Positions 12,455-22,402 are shown, numbered from the stretch's first letter. The stretch: DNA of 64,000 nucleotides from Streptomyces sp. V1I1 (GCF_030817355.1 NZ_JAUSZH010000001.1:4093001-4157000); one strand, 5' to 3'. The notes: generated from the sequence alone by a model not told the origin. Translations and numbers: made by a program.

Positions 12455-13260
12455 CGGAACCGCCTCCTGCTGTTGCTGGCTCGCCCTTGCTGGCCTTCGT
12501 CGTCGGCTGTGTCGCCGGGGACCAGTCTGACGTACGGCACCGACAGTCGGTGCGGGTCGGGGTCAAGTCGTGGCAAGAGGTGTGGGGCGCTCCGGGCTCG
12601 AGTTGTGCACAGGGCCTTCTTCGAAGCGAATTTCCCGGTAACTCTAAGTGGGAGTAGTAGTAGGGCCTGTGGAAACGGTGGATAACGCCATCCATGCAGG
12701 TCAGACCCGTTTTTTTGTCCACCGGGCCTGTGGGCGGAGCCGGTGGACAACCCAGTGGTTCTGTGGACGCCCGAAAGTTCTGCACATCCGATGCACAGCC
12801 CGAGGGGACTTCTCCCCAGTGCTGTCCCCAGTTTTACCCACGTTCCCCACAGGCCAACCGACCTCATTGGTGTGACGCCTTTCACTCGACACAGTGATCC
12901 CGGGTGTTTCGTTGCCGAACAGTGGACAGGGGTGTGGGAAAGCTGTGGGCAACGCGGCGCTGCCTGTGGGCTGCCGGTGGACAACCTTGATCGAGCCCTG
13001 TGGAGGGCTTCTGTGTCCACAGTCTGTGGAGCACGGTTGGCCACAAATCCACAAGCGCCTGACCTGGTGTGATGAAGTCTCAGCAACCGCCCCTGTGGAC
13101 GCAATCTGGACAACTTTCCAGTCCCCAGGCTGTGGACGGAAGGTCGTCCCCAGATCTGTGGAGAACACCTCCTGGGAGCCGACTATTCGAACACCGGACA
13201 TCTGGAGGAGGGGTGCGGGAGAGGTTCTGGAGGGGCACGGCGAGGCCTCTGGAACGACGA
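12455..13260. other. oriC: Chromosomal replication origin oriC
   Basis: The dnaA-dnaN interval is about 0.86 kb and non-coding. It is packed with copies and near-copies of the Streptomyces DnaA box TTGTCCACA on both strands. I count about 15: for example 12668 (TGTGGAAAC), 12677 (GGTGGATAA), 12715 (TTGTCCACC), 12742 and 12976 (GGTGGACAA), 12762 and 13094 (TGTGGACGC), 12921 (AGTGGACAG), 12944 (TGTGGGCAA), 13013 (GTGTCCACA), 13037 (TTGGCCACA), 13105 (TCTGGACAA), 13131 (TGTGGACGG) and 13157 (TGTGGAGAA). Most differ from consensus at one or two positions. DnaA binds here cooperatively to open the duplex. A short T run at 12710-12716 is one of the few low-GC spots. Any small reading frames here are artefacts. 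Confidence 0.95.
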
Positions 13261-13293
13261 AGGGCGCCCCGGGACCTCGTCCCGGGGCGCCCT
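13261..13293 (-). terminator. dnaA terminator
   Basis: A 14-bp perfect stem with a five-base loop (CCTCG) lies 23 bases past the dnaA stop, at the edge of oriC. It should keep dnaA transcripts out of the origin. Confidence 0.85.
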
Positions 13294-13316
13294 CGAAGGC
13301 CTCTTGGGTGGCTGCG

Positions 13317-15071
13317 TCAGCCGTTCTTGATGCGGTTGGTGAGCTCGGTGACCTGGTTGTAGATGGAGCGCCGCTCGGCCATCAGCGCGCGGATCTTGCG
13401 GTCCGCGTGCATCACGGTCGTATGGTCACGGCCGCCGAATTGCGCGCCGATCTTCGGCAGGGACAGATCGGTGAGCTCACGGCACAGATACATCGCGATC
13501 TGGCGGGCGGTCACCAGCACTCGGCTGCGTGACGATCCGCAGAGATCCTCCACCGTCAGACCGAAGTAGTCGGCGGTCGCCGCCATGATCGCGCTCGCGG
13601 TGATCTCGGGAGCCGCGTCCTCCCCACCCGGGATCAGATCCTTGAGCACGATCTCGGTGAGCCCGAGATCCACCGGCTGCCGGTTGAGCGAAGCGAACGC
13701 GGTCACCCGGATCAGCGCGCCCTCCAGCTCGCGGATGTTGCGTGAGATCCGGGAGGCGATGAACTCCAGCACCTCTGGCGGGGCGTTGAGCTGCTCCTGC
13801 ACCGCCTTCTTACGGAGGATCGCGATCCGCGTCTCCAGCTCCGGCGGCTGTACGTCGGTGGTCAGACCCCACTCGAAGCGGTTCCGCAGCCGGTCTTCCA
13901 GCGTCACCAGCTGCTTGGGCGGCCGGTCCGAGGACAGCACGATCTGCTTGTTGGCGTTGTGGAGCGTATTGAAGGTGTGGAAGAACTCCTCCTGCGTCGA
14001 CTCCTTGCTCGCCAGGAACTGGATGTCGTCGACCAGCAGGATGTCCACATCGCGGTAGCGCTTGCGGAACGTGTCGCCCTTGCCGTCGCGGATCGAGTTG
14101 ATGAACTCGTTGGTGAACTCCTCCGAGCTCACATACCGCACCCGGGTGCCGGGGTAGAGGCTGCGCGCGTAGTGCCCGATGGCGTGCAGCAGGTGGGTCT
14201 TTCCGAGCCCCGACTCCCCATAGATGAACAGGGGGTTGTACGCCTTGGCCGGCGCCTCCGCGACCGCGACCGCCGCGGCGTGCGCGAACCGGTTGGAAGC
14301 GCCGATGACGAAGGTGTCGAAGAGGTACTTCGGGTTCAGGCGGGCATGCGGCTCACCGGGACCGGGCGCCGGCGAGGGCTGAGCGCCCAGCGGTCCGGGT
14401 GCGCCCCCGGGAGCGCTGCGATGGGGTGCCTGGCCGTGGCGCTCCGGGCGCGGCTGCTCGTACTGCTGGCGCTCGGGCGGCTGCGGCTGCCGGTAGTCGT
14501 GCTGGGGCTGGCGCAGCCGGGCGGTGGCGTACGGGTCGCGGTCCTGGAAGCCACCGAGCCTCGGCTGCTGCCAGGAGAGGTCCTCCTGTGTACGCGGCCA
14601 GGCGCCGGGTTCAGGGCGCTGCTGCTGATGCTGCTGGTACTCGGGGTAGGCAGGACGGACGTTCGGCAGCCGGTCGTCGTCGGGCCGGTGTCCGTAGTCG
14701 TCATACGGGTCGTTCTGCCGCTCGTCGTGCTGCGGGCCGCCCTGATAGCGAGGAGCCTGCTGCTGCGTGGGGGGTGACTGCTGAGCCGGAGGCTCGCCCA
14801 CAGAGTCGTCCACGGTGATGGCGATCCGGATCGGCCGACCGCACTCACGGCTGAGGGTCTCGCTGATCAACGGGGCGAGGCGGCCCTCGAGGACGCGCTT
14901 GCCCCATTCATTGGGTACGGCGAGGAGCGCGGTGTCGGCCACCAGTGCGAGTGGCTGGCAGCGCTCGATCCACTGCTTGTCCTTGGGCTCGATGCCCTGC
15001 TGGCCCTCCGCGAGGAGCTGTTCCAGCACTCGTGGCCACACTGCGGCAAGATCGGCAGGTACGTCAGCCAC
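13317..15071 (-). CDS. dnaA: Chromosomal replication initiator DnaA
   Basis: DnaA binds DnaA boxes and unwinds oriC. The 584 residues show domain I (1-90, helicase/partner binding), a long disordered domain II (about 91-245) very rich in Q, P, R, D and Y, the AAA+ domain III with Walker A GESGLGKT at 285-292 and Walker B ILLVDD at 344-349, and domain IV with the DNA-binding signature [15 protein letters not shown] near 555. The long domain II is a Streptomyces trait, though this version is shorter than the 600-plus-residue proteins I know from the genus. A perfect DnaA box 120 bases upstream suggests autoregulation. Confidence 0.99.
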   Translation of the reverse strand: MADVPADLAAVWPRVLEQLLAEGQQGIEPKDKQWIERCQPLALVADTALLAVPNEWGKRVLEGRLAPLISETLSRECGRPIRIAITVDDSVGEPPAQQSPPTQQQAPRYQGGPQHDERQNDPYDDYGHRPDDDRLPNVRPAYPEYQQHQQQRPEPGAWPRTQEDLSWQQPRLGGFQDRDPYATARLRQPQHDYRQPQPPERQQYEQPRPERHGQAPHRSAPGGAPGPLGAQPSPAPGPGEPHARLNPKYLFDTFVIGASNRFAHAAAVAVAEAPAKAYNPLFIYGESGLGKTHLLHAIGHYARSLYPGTRVRYVSSEEFTNEFINSIRDGKGDTFRKRYRDVDILLVDDIQFLASKESTQEEFFHTFNTLHNANKQIVLSSDRPPKQLVTLEDRLRNRFEWGLTTDVQPPELETRIAILRKKAVQEQLNAPPEVLEFIASRISRNIRELEGALIRVTAFASLNRQPVDLGLTEIVLKDLIPGGEDAAPEITASAIMAATADYFGLTVEDLCGSSRSRVLVTARQIAMYLCRELTDLSLPKIGAQFGGRDHTTVMHADRKIRALMAERRSIYNQVTELTNRIKNG

Positions 15072-15431
15072 AAGGCACGCTCTCTCGCAGGTCCCACGAA
15101 TGTGTGGTTCTCGGGACGGGATGGGAAGACAGGCAGGAAAGGAATTGGAGTTCAGCCACGGTAGTCAGGGCGACCCGCGCGGTTCAAGTTGTTGTCCACA
15201 GCCTGTGCACAGTGGACCATGCCGTGACCCTGGTTTGACCGGATGGCGTAGCCGCGCGTACCGTAACCAGGTCGAGTTGTCGATGGCTGCTGCCGCCTGC
15301 CTCCGATGGGCAAAGATCACGGTCTGTGATCGTGAAGCGGTGCACTCGGGCGTAAACGCGAGCTACTCGTGGGCGCACGGTGACAGCCAGGCGATGTCCC
15401 GCCACCAACGAATCATTTCTGGAGCCCCCGA
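15072..15431. promoter_or_regulatory. Divergent dnaA / rpmH promoter region with a perfect DnaA box
   Basis: This 360-base gap separates dnaA (leftward) from rpmH (rightward) and must hold both promoters. A perfect TTGTCCACA lies at 15192-15200, followed by a partial CTGTGCACA, consistent with DnaA repressing its own gene as reported for Streptomyces. A small GATCAC/GTGATC inverted repeat lies at 15315-15331 on the rpmH side. I could not fix -10/-35 elements by eye. Confidence 0.75.
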
Positions 15432-15569
15432 GTGAGCAAGCGCACCTTCCAGCCGAACAACCGTCGTCGCGCCAAGACCCACGGCTTCCGCCTGCGGATG
15501 CGCACCCGTGCCGGCCGCGCGATTCTCGCGAACCGCCGTGGCAAGGGTCGCGCAAGCCTGTCCGCCTGA
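15432..15569 (+). CDS. rpmH: 50S ribosomal protein L34
   Basis: A 45-residue reading frame beginning at GTG ([19 protein letters not shown]) and ending in GKGRASLSA is unmistakable L34, a very basic protein of the large ribosomal subunit. It starts the rightward rpmH-rnpA-yidD-yidC-jag-rsmG block next to the origin and is followed after 18 bases by rnpA, as in nearly all bacteria. Confidence 0.98.
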   Translation: MSKRTFQPNNRRRAKTHGFRLRMRTRAGRAILANRRGKGRASLSA

Positions 15570-15587
15570 TCGCGTACAGGTCATGAC

Positions 15588-15959
15588 GTGCTGCCTACCG
15601 AGAATCGGCTGAGGCGGCGCGAGGACTTCGCGACCGCGGTACGCCGAGGACGCCGGGCCGGCCGCCCGCTCCTCGTCGTCCACCTACGCAGCGGTGCAAC
15701 GGACCCGCACGCGCCTGGGGAGAGCGCTCCCCCGACGTGTGCGGGTTTCGTTGTAAGCAAGGCCGTGGGCGGGGCGGTGGTACGCAACAAGGTCAAGCGG
15801 AGACTGCGCCACCTGATACGCGACCGGCTCGCCGAGCTGCCCCCCGGTAGCCTGGTGGTCGTACGGGCGCTGCCCGGCGCGGGCGACGCCGATTATGCAC
15901 AGCTGGCCCGAGACCTGGATGCCGCTCTTCAGCGGCTGCTGGGAGGGGGCGCGCGATGA
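15588..15959 (+). CDS. rnpA: Ribonuclease P protein component
   Basis: RnpA is the protein cofactor of RNase P, which trims the 5' ends of precursor tRNAs. The 123-residue protein starts at GTG ([27 protein letters not shown]) and has the RNR motif region as [22 protein letters not shown], which binds RNase P RNA. The length matches the family. The stop overlaps the yidD start by four bases (ATGA), so the two are translationally coupled. Confidence 0.97.
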   Translation: MLPTENRLRRREDFATAVRRGRRAGRPLLVVHLRSGATDPHAPGESAPPTCAGFVVSKAVGGAVVRNKVKRRLRHLIRDRLAELPPGSLVVVRALPGAGDADYAQLARDLDAALQRLLGGGAR

Positions 15960-16315
15960 AGTACCCGCTGCTGGCTCTGATCAAGCTGTACCAGTGGACG
16001 ATCAGCCCGCTGCTGGGGCCTGTCTGCAGGTACTACCCGTCGTGTTCCCACTACGGATATACGGCCATCGACCGGCACGGCGCGGTCAAGGGCACAGCAC
16101 TGACCGCCTGGCGCATCCTGCGATGCAATCCATGGTCGCCGGGTGGCGTGGATCATGTGCCGCCGCGCAAGCGTCCGCGATGGCATGAAATGCTGCGCGA
16201 CGCCTTGCGTGGCAGCAAGGGCGGGCACTCCGCCGCCGATGTGCCTCCCCGGGAGTCGACCCCCGAACCCCCGAGTGCGGCCGCAGAGACCTCGCCCAAT
16301 GCTCAAGGAGCCTGA
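15956..16315 (+). CDS. yidD: Membrane protein insertion efficiency factor YidD
   Basis: YidD is a small membrane-associated protein that helps YidC insert inner-membrane proteins. The 119 residues contain the family core [31 protein letters not shown], with conserved cysteines, and [13 protein letters not shown]. The C-terminal 40 residues are low complexity and probably unstructured. It lies between rnpA (overlap of four bases) and yidC (3-base gap). Confidence 0.95.
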   Translation: MKYPLLALIKLYQWTISPLLGPVCRYYPSCSHYGYTAIDRHGAVKGTALTAWRILRCNPWSPGGVDHVPPRKRPRWHEMLRDALRGSKGGHSAADVPPRESTPEPPSAAAETSPNAQGA

Positions 16316-16318
16316 TTA

Positions 16319-17620
16319 GTGGACACGATTGCCAGTCTCTTCAGCTTTATCACCACACCTGTTTCGTGGGTCATCGTCCAGTTCCACACGCTCTACGGGG
16401 CGATCTTCGGCCCCGACACGGGCTGGGCCTGGGGACTGTCCATCGTGTCGTTGGTGATCCTCATCCGGATCTGTCTGATCCCGCTCTTTGTGAAGCAGAT
16501 CAAGTCGACCCGGAACATGCAGGCGCTCCAGCCGAAGATGAAGGCGATCCAGGAGCGCTACAAGAGCGACAAGCAGCGTCAGTCCGAAGAGATGATGAAG
16601 CTGTACAAGGAGACGGGCACCAACCCGCTCTCCTCGTGCCTTCCGATCCTCGCGCAGTCGCCGTTCTTCTTCGCCCTGTACCACGTGCTCTCCAGCATCG
16701 CCTCGGGCAAGACCGTCGGTGTTATCAATGAATCGCTGCTGGACAGCGCCCGGCAGGCGCACATCTTCGGTGCCCCTCTGGCGTCGAAGTTCACGGACAG
16801 CACGGAGAAGGTCGCCGCACTCAACGCCTCGCTGACCGATGTACGCATCGTCACCGCGATCATGATCGTCCTGATGTCGGCGTCGCAGTTCTACACCCAG
16901 CGCCAGCTGATGCAGAAGAACGTCGACCTGACGGTCAAGACGCCGTACATGCAGCAGCAGAAGATGTTGATGTACATCTTCCCGGTCATCTTCGCCGTGA
17001 TGGGCATCAACTTCCCCGTCGGTGTCCTCGTCTACTGGCTGACCACCAACGTGTGGACCATGGGCCAGCAGATGTACGTGATCAACCAGAACCCGACGCC
17101 GGGCAGCAAGGCCCAGGACCACTACCTGCAGCGCCTGCTGAAGAGCGTCACCGCCCACAGTGAAGTTCGGTCGCGTCGCAAGCGCAATGTCATCCAGGCG
17201 ATCGTGGCCAAGGGCGCGGACCGCAACGAGAACGAGCGTCGGTTCATCACAGGCCTGGCCAAGGCGGGCTTCGCTGCCCAGCCGGACGGCACGGTGGCCA
17301 AGAGTGACACGGCAGTCGCCGAGGCCGACGGCGGCCCCGCGCAGAGGCGGCAGCAGCCCAAGCGTCAGACCAAGTCGAAGCGTCAGTCCGCCGCTGCGCA
17401 GCAGGGCGCAGCCAAGAGCTCCGATTCCGCCGACTCCGAGTCGAGGCTCTCGCTCGAGAAGGATGCGCGCTCCGGGAGTGCCTCCCAGGCCGGAGGCTCC
17501 GGGGGAGACACCAAGCCGAAGCCGGCGGGGAAGCCTGCCTCAGGTTCCGCACGCCAGCAGCCCAAGTCCGGACAGCGCAAGGGCCAGCAGCGGCCCAAGC
17601 ACCCGTCGTCCAAGAAGTAA
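16319..17620 (+). CDS. yidC: Membrane protein insertase YidC/Oxa1
   Basis: YidC inserts proteins into the cytoplasmic membrane alone or with Sec. The 433-residue protein starts at GTG and is of the actinobacterial type: no large periplasmic domain, five hydrophobic spans (about 15-35, 40-65, 105-130, 175-195, 222-250) and the conserved basic cytoplasmic loop [24 protein letters not shown] with [23 protein letters not shown]. The C-terminal 130 residues are very basic and low complexity ([11 protein letters not shown]), probably binding ribosomes. It is followed 14 bases later by jag/khpB. Confidence 0.96.
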   Translation: MDTIASLFSFITTPVSWVIVQFHTLYGAIFGPDTGWAWGLSIVSLVILIRICLIPLFVKQIKSTRNMQALQPKMKAIQERYKSDKQRQSEEMMKLYKETGTNPLSSCLPILAQSPFFFALYHVLSSIASGKTVGVINESLLDSARQAHIFGAPLASKFTDSTEKVAALNASLTDVRIVTAIMIVLMSASQFYTQRQLMQKNVDLTVKTPYMQQQKMLMYIFPVIFAVMGINFPVGVLVYWLTTNVWTMGQQMYVINQNPTPGSKAQDHYLQRLLKSVTAHSEVRSRRKRNVIQAIVAKGADRNENERRFITGLAKAGFAAQPDGTVAKSDTAVAEADGGPAQRRQQPKRQTKSKRQSAAAQQGAAKSSDSADSESRLSLEKDARSGSASQAGGSGGDTKPKPAGKPASGSARQQPKSGQRKGQQRPKHPSSKK

Positions 17621-17634
17621 GAAGGAGTCCATCC

Positions 17635-18147
17635 GTGACGGAAGGCACCATCTCCGCCGCCGCCGAGGGTGGCGACACCCTGACCCGCCTCGAGCAGGAA
17701 GGGGAGATCGCGGCCGACTACCTCGAGGGTCTGCTCGACATCGCCGATCTCGACGGTGACATCGACATGGACGTCGAGGCCGACCGGGCCGCGGTCTCGA
17801 TCATCAGTGACTCGGGCAGCCGGGATCTGCAGAAGCTCGTGGGCCGTGACGGCGAGGTCCTGGAGGCGCTCCAGGAGCTGACGCGGCTCGCCGTGCACCG
17901 GGAGACGGGGGACCGCAGTCGGCTGATGCTGGACATCGCGGGCTTCCGGGCCAGGAAGCGCACGGAGCTCGCCGAGCTCGGCGCCAAGGCCGCCGACGAG
18001 GTGAAGGGCACCGGTCAGCCGGTGAAGCTGGACCCGATGACGCCGTTCGAGCGCAAGGTCGTGCATGACGCGGTCGCCGCGGCGGGTCTGCGCAGCGAGT
18101 CCGAGGGCGAGGAGCCGCAGCGCTTCGTCGTCGTACTCCCCGCCTGA
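17635..18147 (+). CDS. KH-R3H RNA-binding protein Jag/KhpB
   Basis: The 170-residue protein starts at GTG. It has a KH-like middle (VSIISDSGSRDLQKLVGRDGEVLEALQELTRLAV) and a C-terminal R3H domain (MTPFERKVVHDAVAAAGLRSESEG), the architecture of KhpB (Jag, SpoIIIJ-associated), which binds many RNAs with KhpA and affects cell envelope growth. It sits after yidC, the standard order. A strong terminator with a TTCG tetraloop follows, separating it from rsmG. Confidence 0.93.
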   Translation: MTEGTISAAAEGGDTLTRLEQEGEIAADYLEGLLDIADLDGDIDMDVEADRAAVSIISDSGSRDLQKLVGRDGEVLEALQELTRLAVHRETGDRSRLMLDIAGFRARKRTELAELGAKAADEVKGTGQPVKLDPMTPFERKVVHDAVAAAGLRSESEGEEPQRFVVVLPA

Positions 18148-18161
18148 CCTCCATCGTTCTG

Positions 18162-18191
18162 TCGGCCCCGTCTGTTCGCAGGCGGGGCCGA
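18162..18191 (+). terminator. Terminator with TTCG tetraloop after jag
   Basis: A 13-bp stem (one G-T pair) closed by a TTCG tetraloop, followed by TCTTTG, lies 15 bases past the stop. It closes the rpmH-to-jag transcription unit. Confidence 0.9.
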
Positions 18192-18276
18192 TCTTTGTCA
18201 GCCTGATAGTCAGTCAGCCAGCCACCACAGTCCACAGTGCGACAGTGCGACAGTGCGGTACGGAAGGACGGTTCCC

Positions 18277-18993
18277 GTGACGGAGCCAGCAGAGCTTCCC
18301 CAGGCGCCCGAAGTGGCGCGGACGGTATTCGGAGAGTTCTTTCCGGAGGCCGTGCGGTATGCGGAGCTGCTCGCGGACGTCGGAGTCAAGCGTGGCCTGA
18401 TCGGTCCCCGTGAGGTGCCGCGGCTGTGGGAACGGCATCTTCTGAACTGTGCGGTGCTCTCCGAGGTCGTTCCGGAGGGTGTGACGGTCTGCGACGTGGG
18501 TTCGGGGGCCGGCCTACCGGGTATTCCGCTGGCGCTGGTGCGCCCGGATCTGAAGATCACGCTCCTTGAACCTCTGCTGCGGCGCACGAACTTCCTTCAG
18601 GAAGTCGTCGAGCTGCTGGGCCTGGACCATGTGACCGTGGTCCGGGGCCGTGCCGAGGAGGTCCTGGGCAAGCTCCCTCCGGTGCATGTGGTGACGGCGC
18701 GTGCCGTGGCGCCGCTGGACCGGCTGGCGGGCTGGGGGGTGCCGCTGCTGCGTCCCTACGGAGAGATGCTCGCGCTCAAGGGCGACACCGCCGAGGAGGA
18801 GATCCAGGGAGCCCGGGCGGCACTGAGTAAGCTCGGCGTCGTGGCGACCTCGGTGCTGCATGTCGGTGAGGGGCTCGTTGATCCGCTGTCCACTGTGGTG
18901 CGTGTAGAGGTCGGGGAGAGCCCTGGCGGAGTGCGCTTCGCAGCGAAGCGGGCCAAGGCCGCCCGGACCAGCCGTACCCGTCGGCGTCGCTGA
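18277..18993 (+). CDS. rsmG: 16S rRNA (guanine527-N7)-methyltransferase RsmG (GidB)
   Basis: RsmG methylates G527 in 16S rRNA; its loss gives low-level streptomycin resistance and can raise antibiotic production in Streptomyces. I chose GTG 18277 (238 residues) because GGAAGGA sits 8 bases upstream; an in-frame GTG at 18253 would add eight residues. The SAM-binding motif is VCDVGSGAGLPGIPLALV, followed by LLEPLLRRTNFLQEVVELLGL and VVTARAVAPLDRL. The C-terminus is basic. It precedes parA by 266 bases that hold a parS site and a DnaA box. Confidence 0.96.
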   Translation: MTEPAELPQAPEVARTVFGEFFPEAVRYAELLADVGVKRGLIGPREVPRLWERHLLNCAVLSEVVPEGVTVCDVGSGAGLPGIPLALVRPDLKITLLEPLLRRTNFLQEVVELLGLDHVTVVRGRAEEVLGKLPPVHVVTARAVAPLDRLAGWGVPLLRPYGEMLALKGDTAEEEIQGARAALSKLGVVATSVLHVGEGLVDPLSTVVRVEVGESPGGVRFAAKRAKAARTSRTRRRR

Positions 18994-19259
18994 TCCATAG
19001 CAGTTCGTACTGTCTATCAGCGATGCTCCATACAAGCTGCCATACGTACGCATTTCGGAGTGTCGTGCGCCCGCAGTCCTGCGTCGCGTGCATCGTGTTT
19101 CACGTGAAACGTCGCTCACTGCTGCAGGGAATCATCAGCCGCGGCCGTGCTGCCGCCCCGATGCGGGACCGCAAGCCCTTCGCGAGGGCTACGGAATTGT
19201 CCACAGAGGTGGATTCATCCACAGAACCACGGGCCTCGCTGGTTCACGACCCCGAAAGC
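18994..19259. promoter_or_regulatory. parA upstream region with parS and a DnaA box
   Basis: The gap between rsmG and the chosen parA start carries a perfect parS (19097-19110) and, 86 bases later, a perfect DnaA box TTGTCCACA (19197-19205), with a second near-match (TCATCCACA) a few bases on. It should contain the parAB promoter. An in-frame ATG at 19023 exists, but the peptide it would add looks non-coding. Confidence 0.7.
19097..19110. promoter_or_regulatory. parS: parS site 1
   Basis: Perfect palindrome GTTTCACGTGAAAC, the Streptomyces ParB-binding site, in the parA leader. Confidence 0.95.
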
Positions 19260-20336
19260 ATGGCAGGCTCTGCTTATTGCGAGCCTGATGTCGAGGAGAG
19301 TGAATCCTTGCGGTCCGACGCCAACATCGCGGGACCGATGACCGATCCGGTCCCCGGTCCCCGTACCGAGTCGCCGGGGGACGATGTTTCACGTGAAACA
19401 CCGCCCCCGATGGACGACACCCCCATTGGCCGAGCTGCCCAGCTGGCCGTGGAGGCGCTGGGGCGTGCCGGTGAAGGTCTGCCCCGACCTGAGCAGACGC
19501 GCGTCATGGTTGTCGCCAACCAGAAGGGCGGCGTGGGGAAGACCACCACCACGGTCAACCTCGCCGCCTCGCTCGCGCTGCACGGCGCGCGCGTTCTGGT
19601 GGTCGACCTGGATCCACAGGGAAACGCCTCCACGGCGCTGGGGATCGATCACCACGCTGAAGTCCCCTCGATCTATGACGTCCTGGTGGAGAGCAGGCCG
19701 CTCTCCGATGTGGTCCAGCCAGTCCCGGACGTCGAAGGCCTCTTCTGCGCCCCCGCCACCATCGATCTCGCCGGTGCGGAGATCGAGCTGGTGTCGCTGG
19801 TGGCGCGGGAGAGCCGACTGCAGCGAGCCATCCAGGCTTACGAGCAGCCGCTGGACTACATCCTCATCGACTGCCCGCCGTCGCTCGGTCTGCTGACCGT
19901 CAATGCGCTGGTCGCCGGTGCGGAGGTGCTGATCCCCATCCAGTGCGAGTACTACGCGCTGGAAGGCTTGGGACAGCTGCTCAGGAACGTGGACCTGGTG
20001 CGCGGGCATCTCAACCCGACGCTGCACGTCTCGACGATTCTGCTCACCATGTACGACGGCAGAACTCGTCTTGCCTCGCAGGTGGCTGATGAGGTGCGCA
20101 GCCACTTCGGTGACGAGGTGCTGCGGACGAGCATCCCGCGCTCGGTGCGTATTTCCGAGGCCCCTAGTTACGGACAGACGGTGCTGACCTACGATCCGGG
20201 TTCCAGCGGCTCCCTGTCGTATCTTGAGGCGGCTCGTGAGATCGCGCTGCGTGGGGTCGGGATTCACTACGACCCGCAGCAAGCCCATGTGGGCAGTCAG
20301 AACAGCCAGCAGAACATGTCGGAGGGGATCCAGTGA
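19260..20336 (+). CDS. parA: Chromosome-partitioning ATPase ParA (Soj)
   Basis: ParA is a Walker-type ATPase that, with ParB-parS complexes, organises and segregates chromosomes during sporulation septation. I chose ATG 19260 (358 residues, [20 protein letters not shown]); the frame is open further upstream but that region holds parS and a DnaA box. The deviant Walker A is KGGVGKTT at about 89-96, Walker A' [11 protein letters not shown], and Walker [15 protein letters not shown] parS site at 19386 lies inside the gene and is read as VSRET. The stop overlaps the GTG of parB by four bases. Confidence 0.96.
   Translation: MAGSAYCEPDVEESESLRSDANIAGPMTDPVPGPRTESPGDDVSRETPPPMDDTPIGRAAQLAVEALGRAGEGLPRPEQTRVMVVANQKGGVGKTTTTVNLAASLALHGARVLVVDLDPQGNASTALGIDHHAEVPSIYDVLVESRPLSDVVQPVPDVEGLFCAPATIDLAGAEIELVSLVARESRLQRAIQAYEQPLDYILIDCPPSLGLLTVNALVAGAEVLIPIQCEYYALEGLGQLLRNVDLVRGHLNPTLHVSTILLTMYDGRTRLASQVADEVRSHFGDEVLRTSIPRSVRISEAPSYGQTVLTYDPGSSGSLSYLEAAREIALRGVGIHYDPQQAHVGSQNSQQNMSEGIQ
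19386..19399. promoter_or_regulatory. parS: parS site 2, inside parA
   Basis: Perfect GTTTCACGTGAAAC within the parA coding sequence. Confidence 0.95.
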
Positions 20337-21430
20337 GCGAGCGACGTAGAGGATTGGGGCGTGGGCTCGGTGCGCTGATCCCTGCCGCTCCCCAGGAGAA
20401 GCAGGTGCCCCCTTCCGGGGCTTCGAGCTCTCCGGGAGCGGCTCCGGTGCTGACCGCGGAACGGGGTGTGGCAGCAGCCAAGGTCACGACGCTACCGGCG
20501 GCCGCCACTGCTCCCGAGGCGATCACACCGGCGCCGGAGCCGGAGGAGGCAGCGCAGCCCGCTGAGCCGGCCGGCGCGCACTTCGCCGAGCTGCCGCTCG
20601 ACGCCATCACGCCCAACCCGCGCCAGCCGCGTGAGGTCTTCGACGAGGACGCCCTCGCGGAGCTGGTCACGTCCATCAAGGAAGTAGGGCTTCTCCAGCC
20701 TGTCGTCGTACGGCAGTTGGGGCCCGAGCGCTACGAGCTCATCATGGGCGAGCGTCGCTGGAGGGCCTGCCGCGAGGCCGGTCTGGAGCGCATTCCGGCG
20801 ATCGTCCGGCACACGGACGACGAGAAGCTCCTGCTGGACGCGCTGCTTGAGAACCTGCACCGCGCACAGCTGAACCCGCTGGAAGAGGCTGCCGCCTACG
20901 ACCAGCTGCTCAAGGACTTCAACTGCACGCACGACCAGCTGGCCGACCGGATCGGACGCTCGCGTCCGCAGGTGTCCAACACGCTTCGCCTGCTGCGCCT
21001 GTCGCCTCCCGTCCAGCGCAGGGTCGCCGCAGGTGTGCTCTCGGCCGGTCATGCCCGGGCGCTGCTCTCGGTGGAGGACTCCGAGGAGCAGGACCGGCTC
21101 GCCCACCGGATCGTGGCCGAGGGGCTTTCGGTGCGGGCGGTCGAAGAGATCGTGACCCTGATCAACTCGAGCCCCAAGAGCACCTCCAAGCCGAAGAGTC
21201 CGCGGGCCGGAGCGCGGCTGTCGCCGGCGCTCACGGACCTCGCCTCTCGGCTCTCGGATCGCTTCGAGACCCGGGTGAAGGTCGACCTCGGCCAGAAGAA
21301 GGGAAAGATCGTCGTCGAATTCGCTTCGATAGACGATCTGGAGCGCATCCTCGGCACCCTCGCTCCCGGCGAGGGACGGGTCCTGGAGCAGGGACTCGCC
21401 GAGGAGCCCGAGGAGGACGACGAGGGCTGA
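20333..21430 (+). CDS. parB: Chromosome-partitioning protein ParB
   Basis: ParB binds parS and spreads along DNA as a CTP-dependent clamp, forming the segregation complex near oriC. The 365 residues start at GTG ([17 protein letters not shown], the ParA-stimulating N-terminal segment). The ParB/Srx CTPase domain includes [18 protein letters not shown] and [16 protein letters not shown] (arginine-rich ERRWRA box) with [14 protein letters not shown]. The helix-turn-helix is [23 protein letters not shown], and a C-terminal dimer domain follows, ending in an acidic tail. It is translationally coupled to parA. Confidence 0.98.
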   Translation: MSERRRGLGRGLGALIPAAPQEKQVPPSGASSSPGAAPVLTAERGVAAAKVTTLPAAATAPEAITPAPEPEEAAQPAEPAGAHFAELPLDAITPNPRQPREVFDEDALAELVTSIKEVGLLQPVVVRQLGPERYELIMGERRWRACREAGLERIPAIVRHTDDEKLLLDALLENLHRAQLNPLEEAAAYDQLLKDFNCTHDQLADRIGRSRPQVSNTLRLLRLSPPVQRRVAAGVLSAGHARALLSVEDSEEQDRLAHRIVAEGLSVRAVEEIVTLINSSPKSTSKPKSPRAGARLSPALTDLASRLSDRFETRVKVDLGQKKGKIVVEFASIDDLERILGTLAPGEGRVLEQGLAEEPEEDDEG

Positions 21431-21736
21431 GGCCCGCGCAGTGTCGCAAAGGGCGGGTCGTCTCCGGTTGGCTGACCGGACACGATCCGCCCTTTGCCGT
21501 AGGACAGTATCCGTGCCAGGCCTGGGTGGATACGATGCGTTCTGGTATAGCGCATCCACCTTGATCCACCTCAGAGGGACGGCGAGGGCAATGCGAACGG
21601 TGAGCCGCAGCCAACTGGTGACAGCAGGCTTGGGCCTTGGGGCAGTCGGAGGTTTCATCAGCAGCCTGCTCCAGGAGCGGAGCGCGCTGGCAGCCGCCCG
21701 TAGCGCGGCAGGTGAGGGAAGCGAGGAACAGCCTTC
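21431..21736. other. Gap after parB with an imperfect terminator
   Basis: A hairpin with arms GCAAAGGGCGG and CCGCCCTTTGC lies at about 21446-21496 and probably ends parAB transcripts. The rest should carry the promoter of the acetyltransferase gene. A frame from ATG 21591 looks spurious (see rejected items). Confidence 0.6.
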
Positions 21737-22354
21737 ATGGGGCGTCGGCTTGTACCGCTCACGTTGGACAACCTTTCGGACCTTCCCAAGCGTTGTCGTG
21801 CGTGCGTCTTCTGGGAGCTTGATCCGGTCAGCGGCGAAGCCGCGGTAAAGGCGGGCACGCCCGAGCTGGAGAAAGAGGCCTGGATCTCCGCCGTGCTCCT
21901 GGAGTGGGGCTCTTGCGGCCGGGTTGTCTATGTCGACGAGGTGCCGGTCGGCTTCGTTCTGTACGCGCCTCCGGCCTATGTGCCGCGCTCCACGGCCTTC
22001 CCCACGAGCCCTGTCTCACCGGACGCCGTCCAGCTGATGACTGCCTGGATCAGTCCGGGCTATCAGGGACAGGGGCTCGGCCGGGTCATCGTGCAGACAG
22101 TGGCCAAGGATCTGCTGCGGCGAGGCTTCCGCGCGATCGAGGCATTCGGCGATGCCCGCTGGAAAGAGCCGGCCTGCGTGCTGCCCGCCGATCATTTGCT
22201 TGCCGTGGGCTTCAAGACGGTCCGTCCGCACCCGACGTATCCCCGACTGAGGCTGGAGCTACGGACCACCCTCTCCTGGAAGGAAGACGTGGAGCTGGCT
22301 CTGGACCGGCTGCTGGGGGCTGTGCAGAAGGAGCCGGTGCTGCGGCCCCTGTGA
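21737..22354 (+). CDS. GNAT-family N-acetyltransferase
   Basis: This 205-residue protein has the GNAT acetyl-CoA binding motif A as MTAWISPGYQGQGLGRVIVQTVAKDLLRRGF (Q-x-x-G-x-G/A form) at about 98-128. The substrate is unknown. It lies between parB and the convergent trxA, a place where Streptomyces genomes usually have this gene. It could be co-regulated with chromosome partitioning, but nothing in the sequence shows that. The gene ends just before a hairpin and parS site 3. Confidence 0.85.
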   Translation: MGRRLVPLTLDNLSDLPKRCRACVFWELDPVSGEAAVKAGTPELEKEAWISAVLLEWGSCGRVVYVDEVPVGFVLYAPPAYVPRSTAFPTSPVSPDAVQLMTAWISPGYQGQGLGRVIVQTVAKDLLRRGFRAIEAFGDARWKEPACVLPADHLLAVGFKTVRPHPTYPRLRLELRTTLSWKEDVELALDRLLGAVQKEPVLRPL

Positions 22355-22367
22355 CTCCGAACGCGAA

Positions 22368-22399
22368 AATGGGCTCACCCCCTGAGGGATGAGCCCATT
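22368..22399. terminator. Bidirectional terminator between the acetyltransferase and trxA
   Basis: A stem with outer arms AATGGGCTCA / TGAGCCCATT plus a short inner CCC/GGG lies between two convergent genes and is followed 3 bases later by parS site 3. Confidence 0.8.
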
Positions 22400-22402
22400 C
22401 GT

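Noticed and set aside
9360..12685. Long plus-strand frames antisense to recF, gnd and dnaN
   Set aside because: No motif, and they overlap well-supported genes.
12648..13569. Small frames across oriC
   Set aside because: They are broken by DnaA boxes and have no coding pattern; the region is the origin.
21591..21848. 85-codon frame before and overlapping the acetyltransferase start
   Set aside because: It overlaps the acetyltransferase by 112 bases and its second half reads like a shadow; no ribosome site is evident. It could be checked by ribosome profiling.
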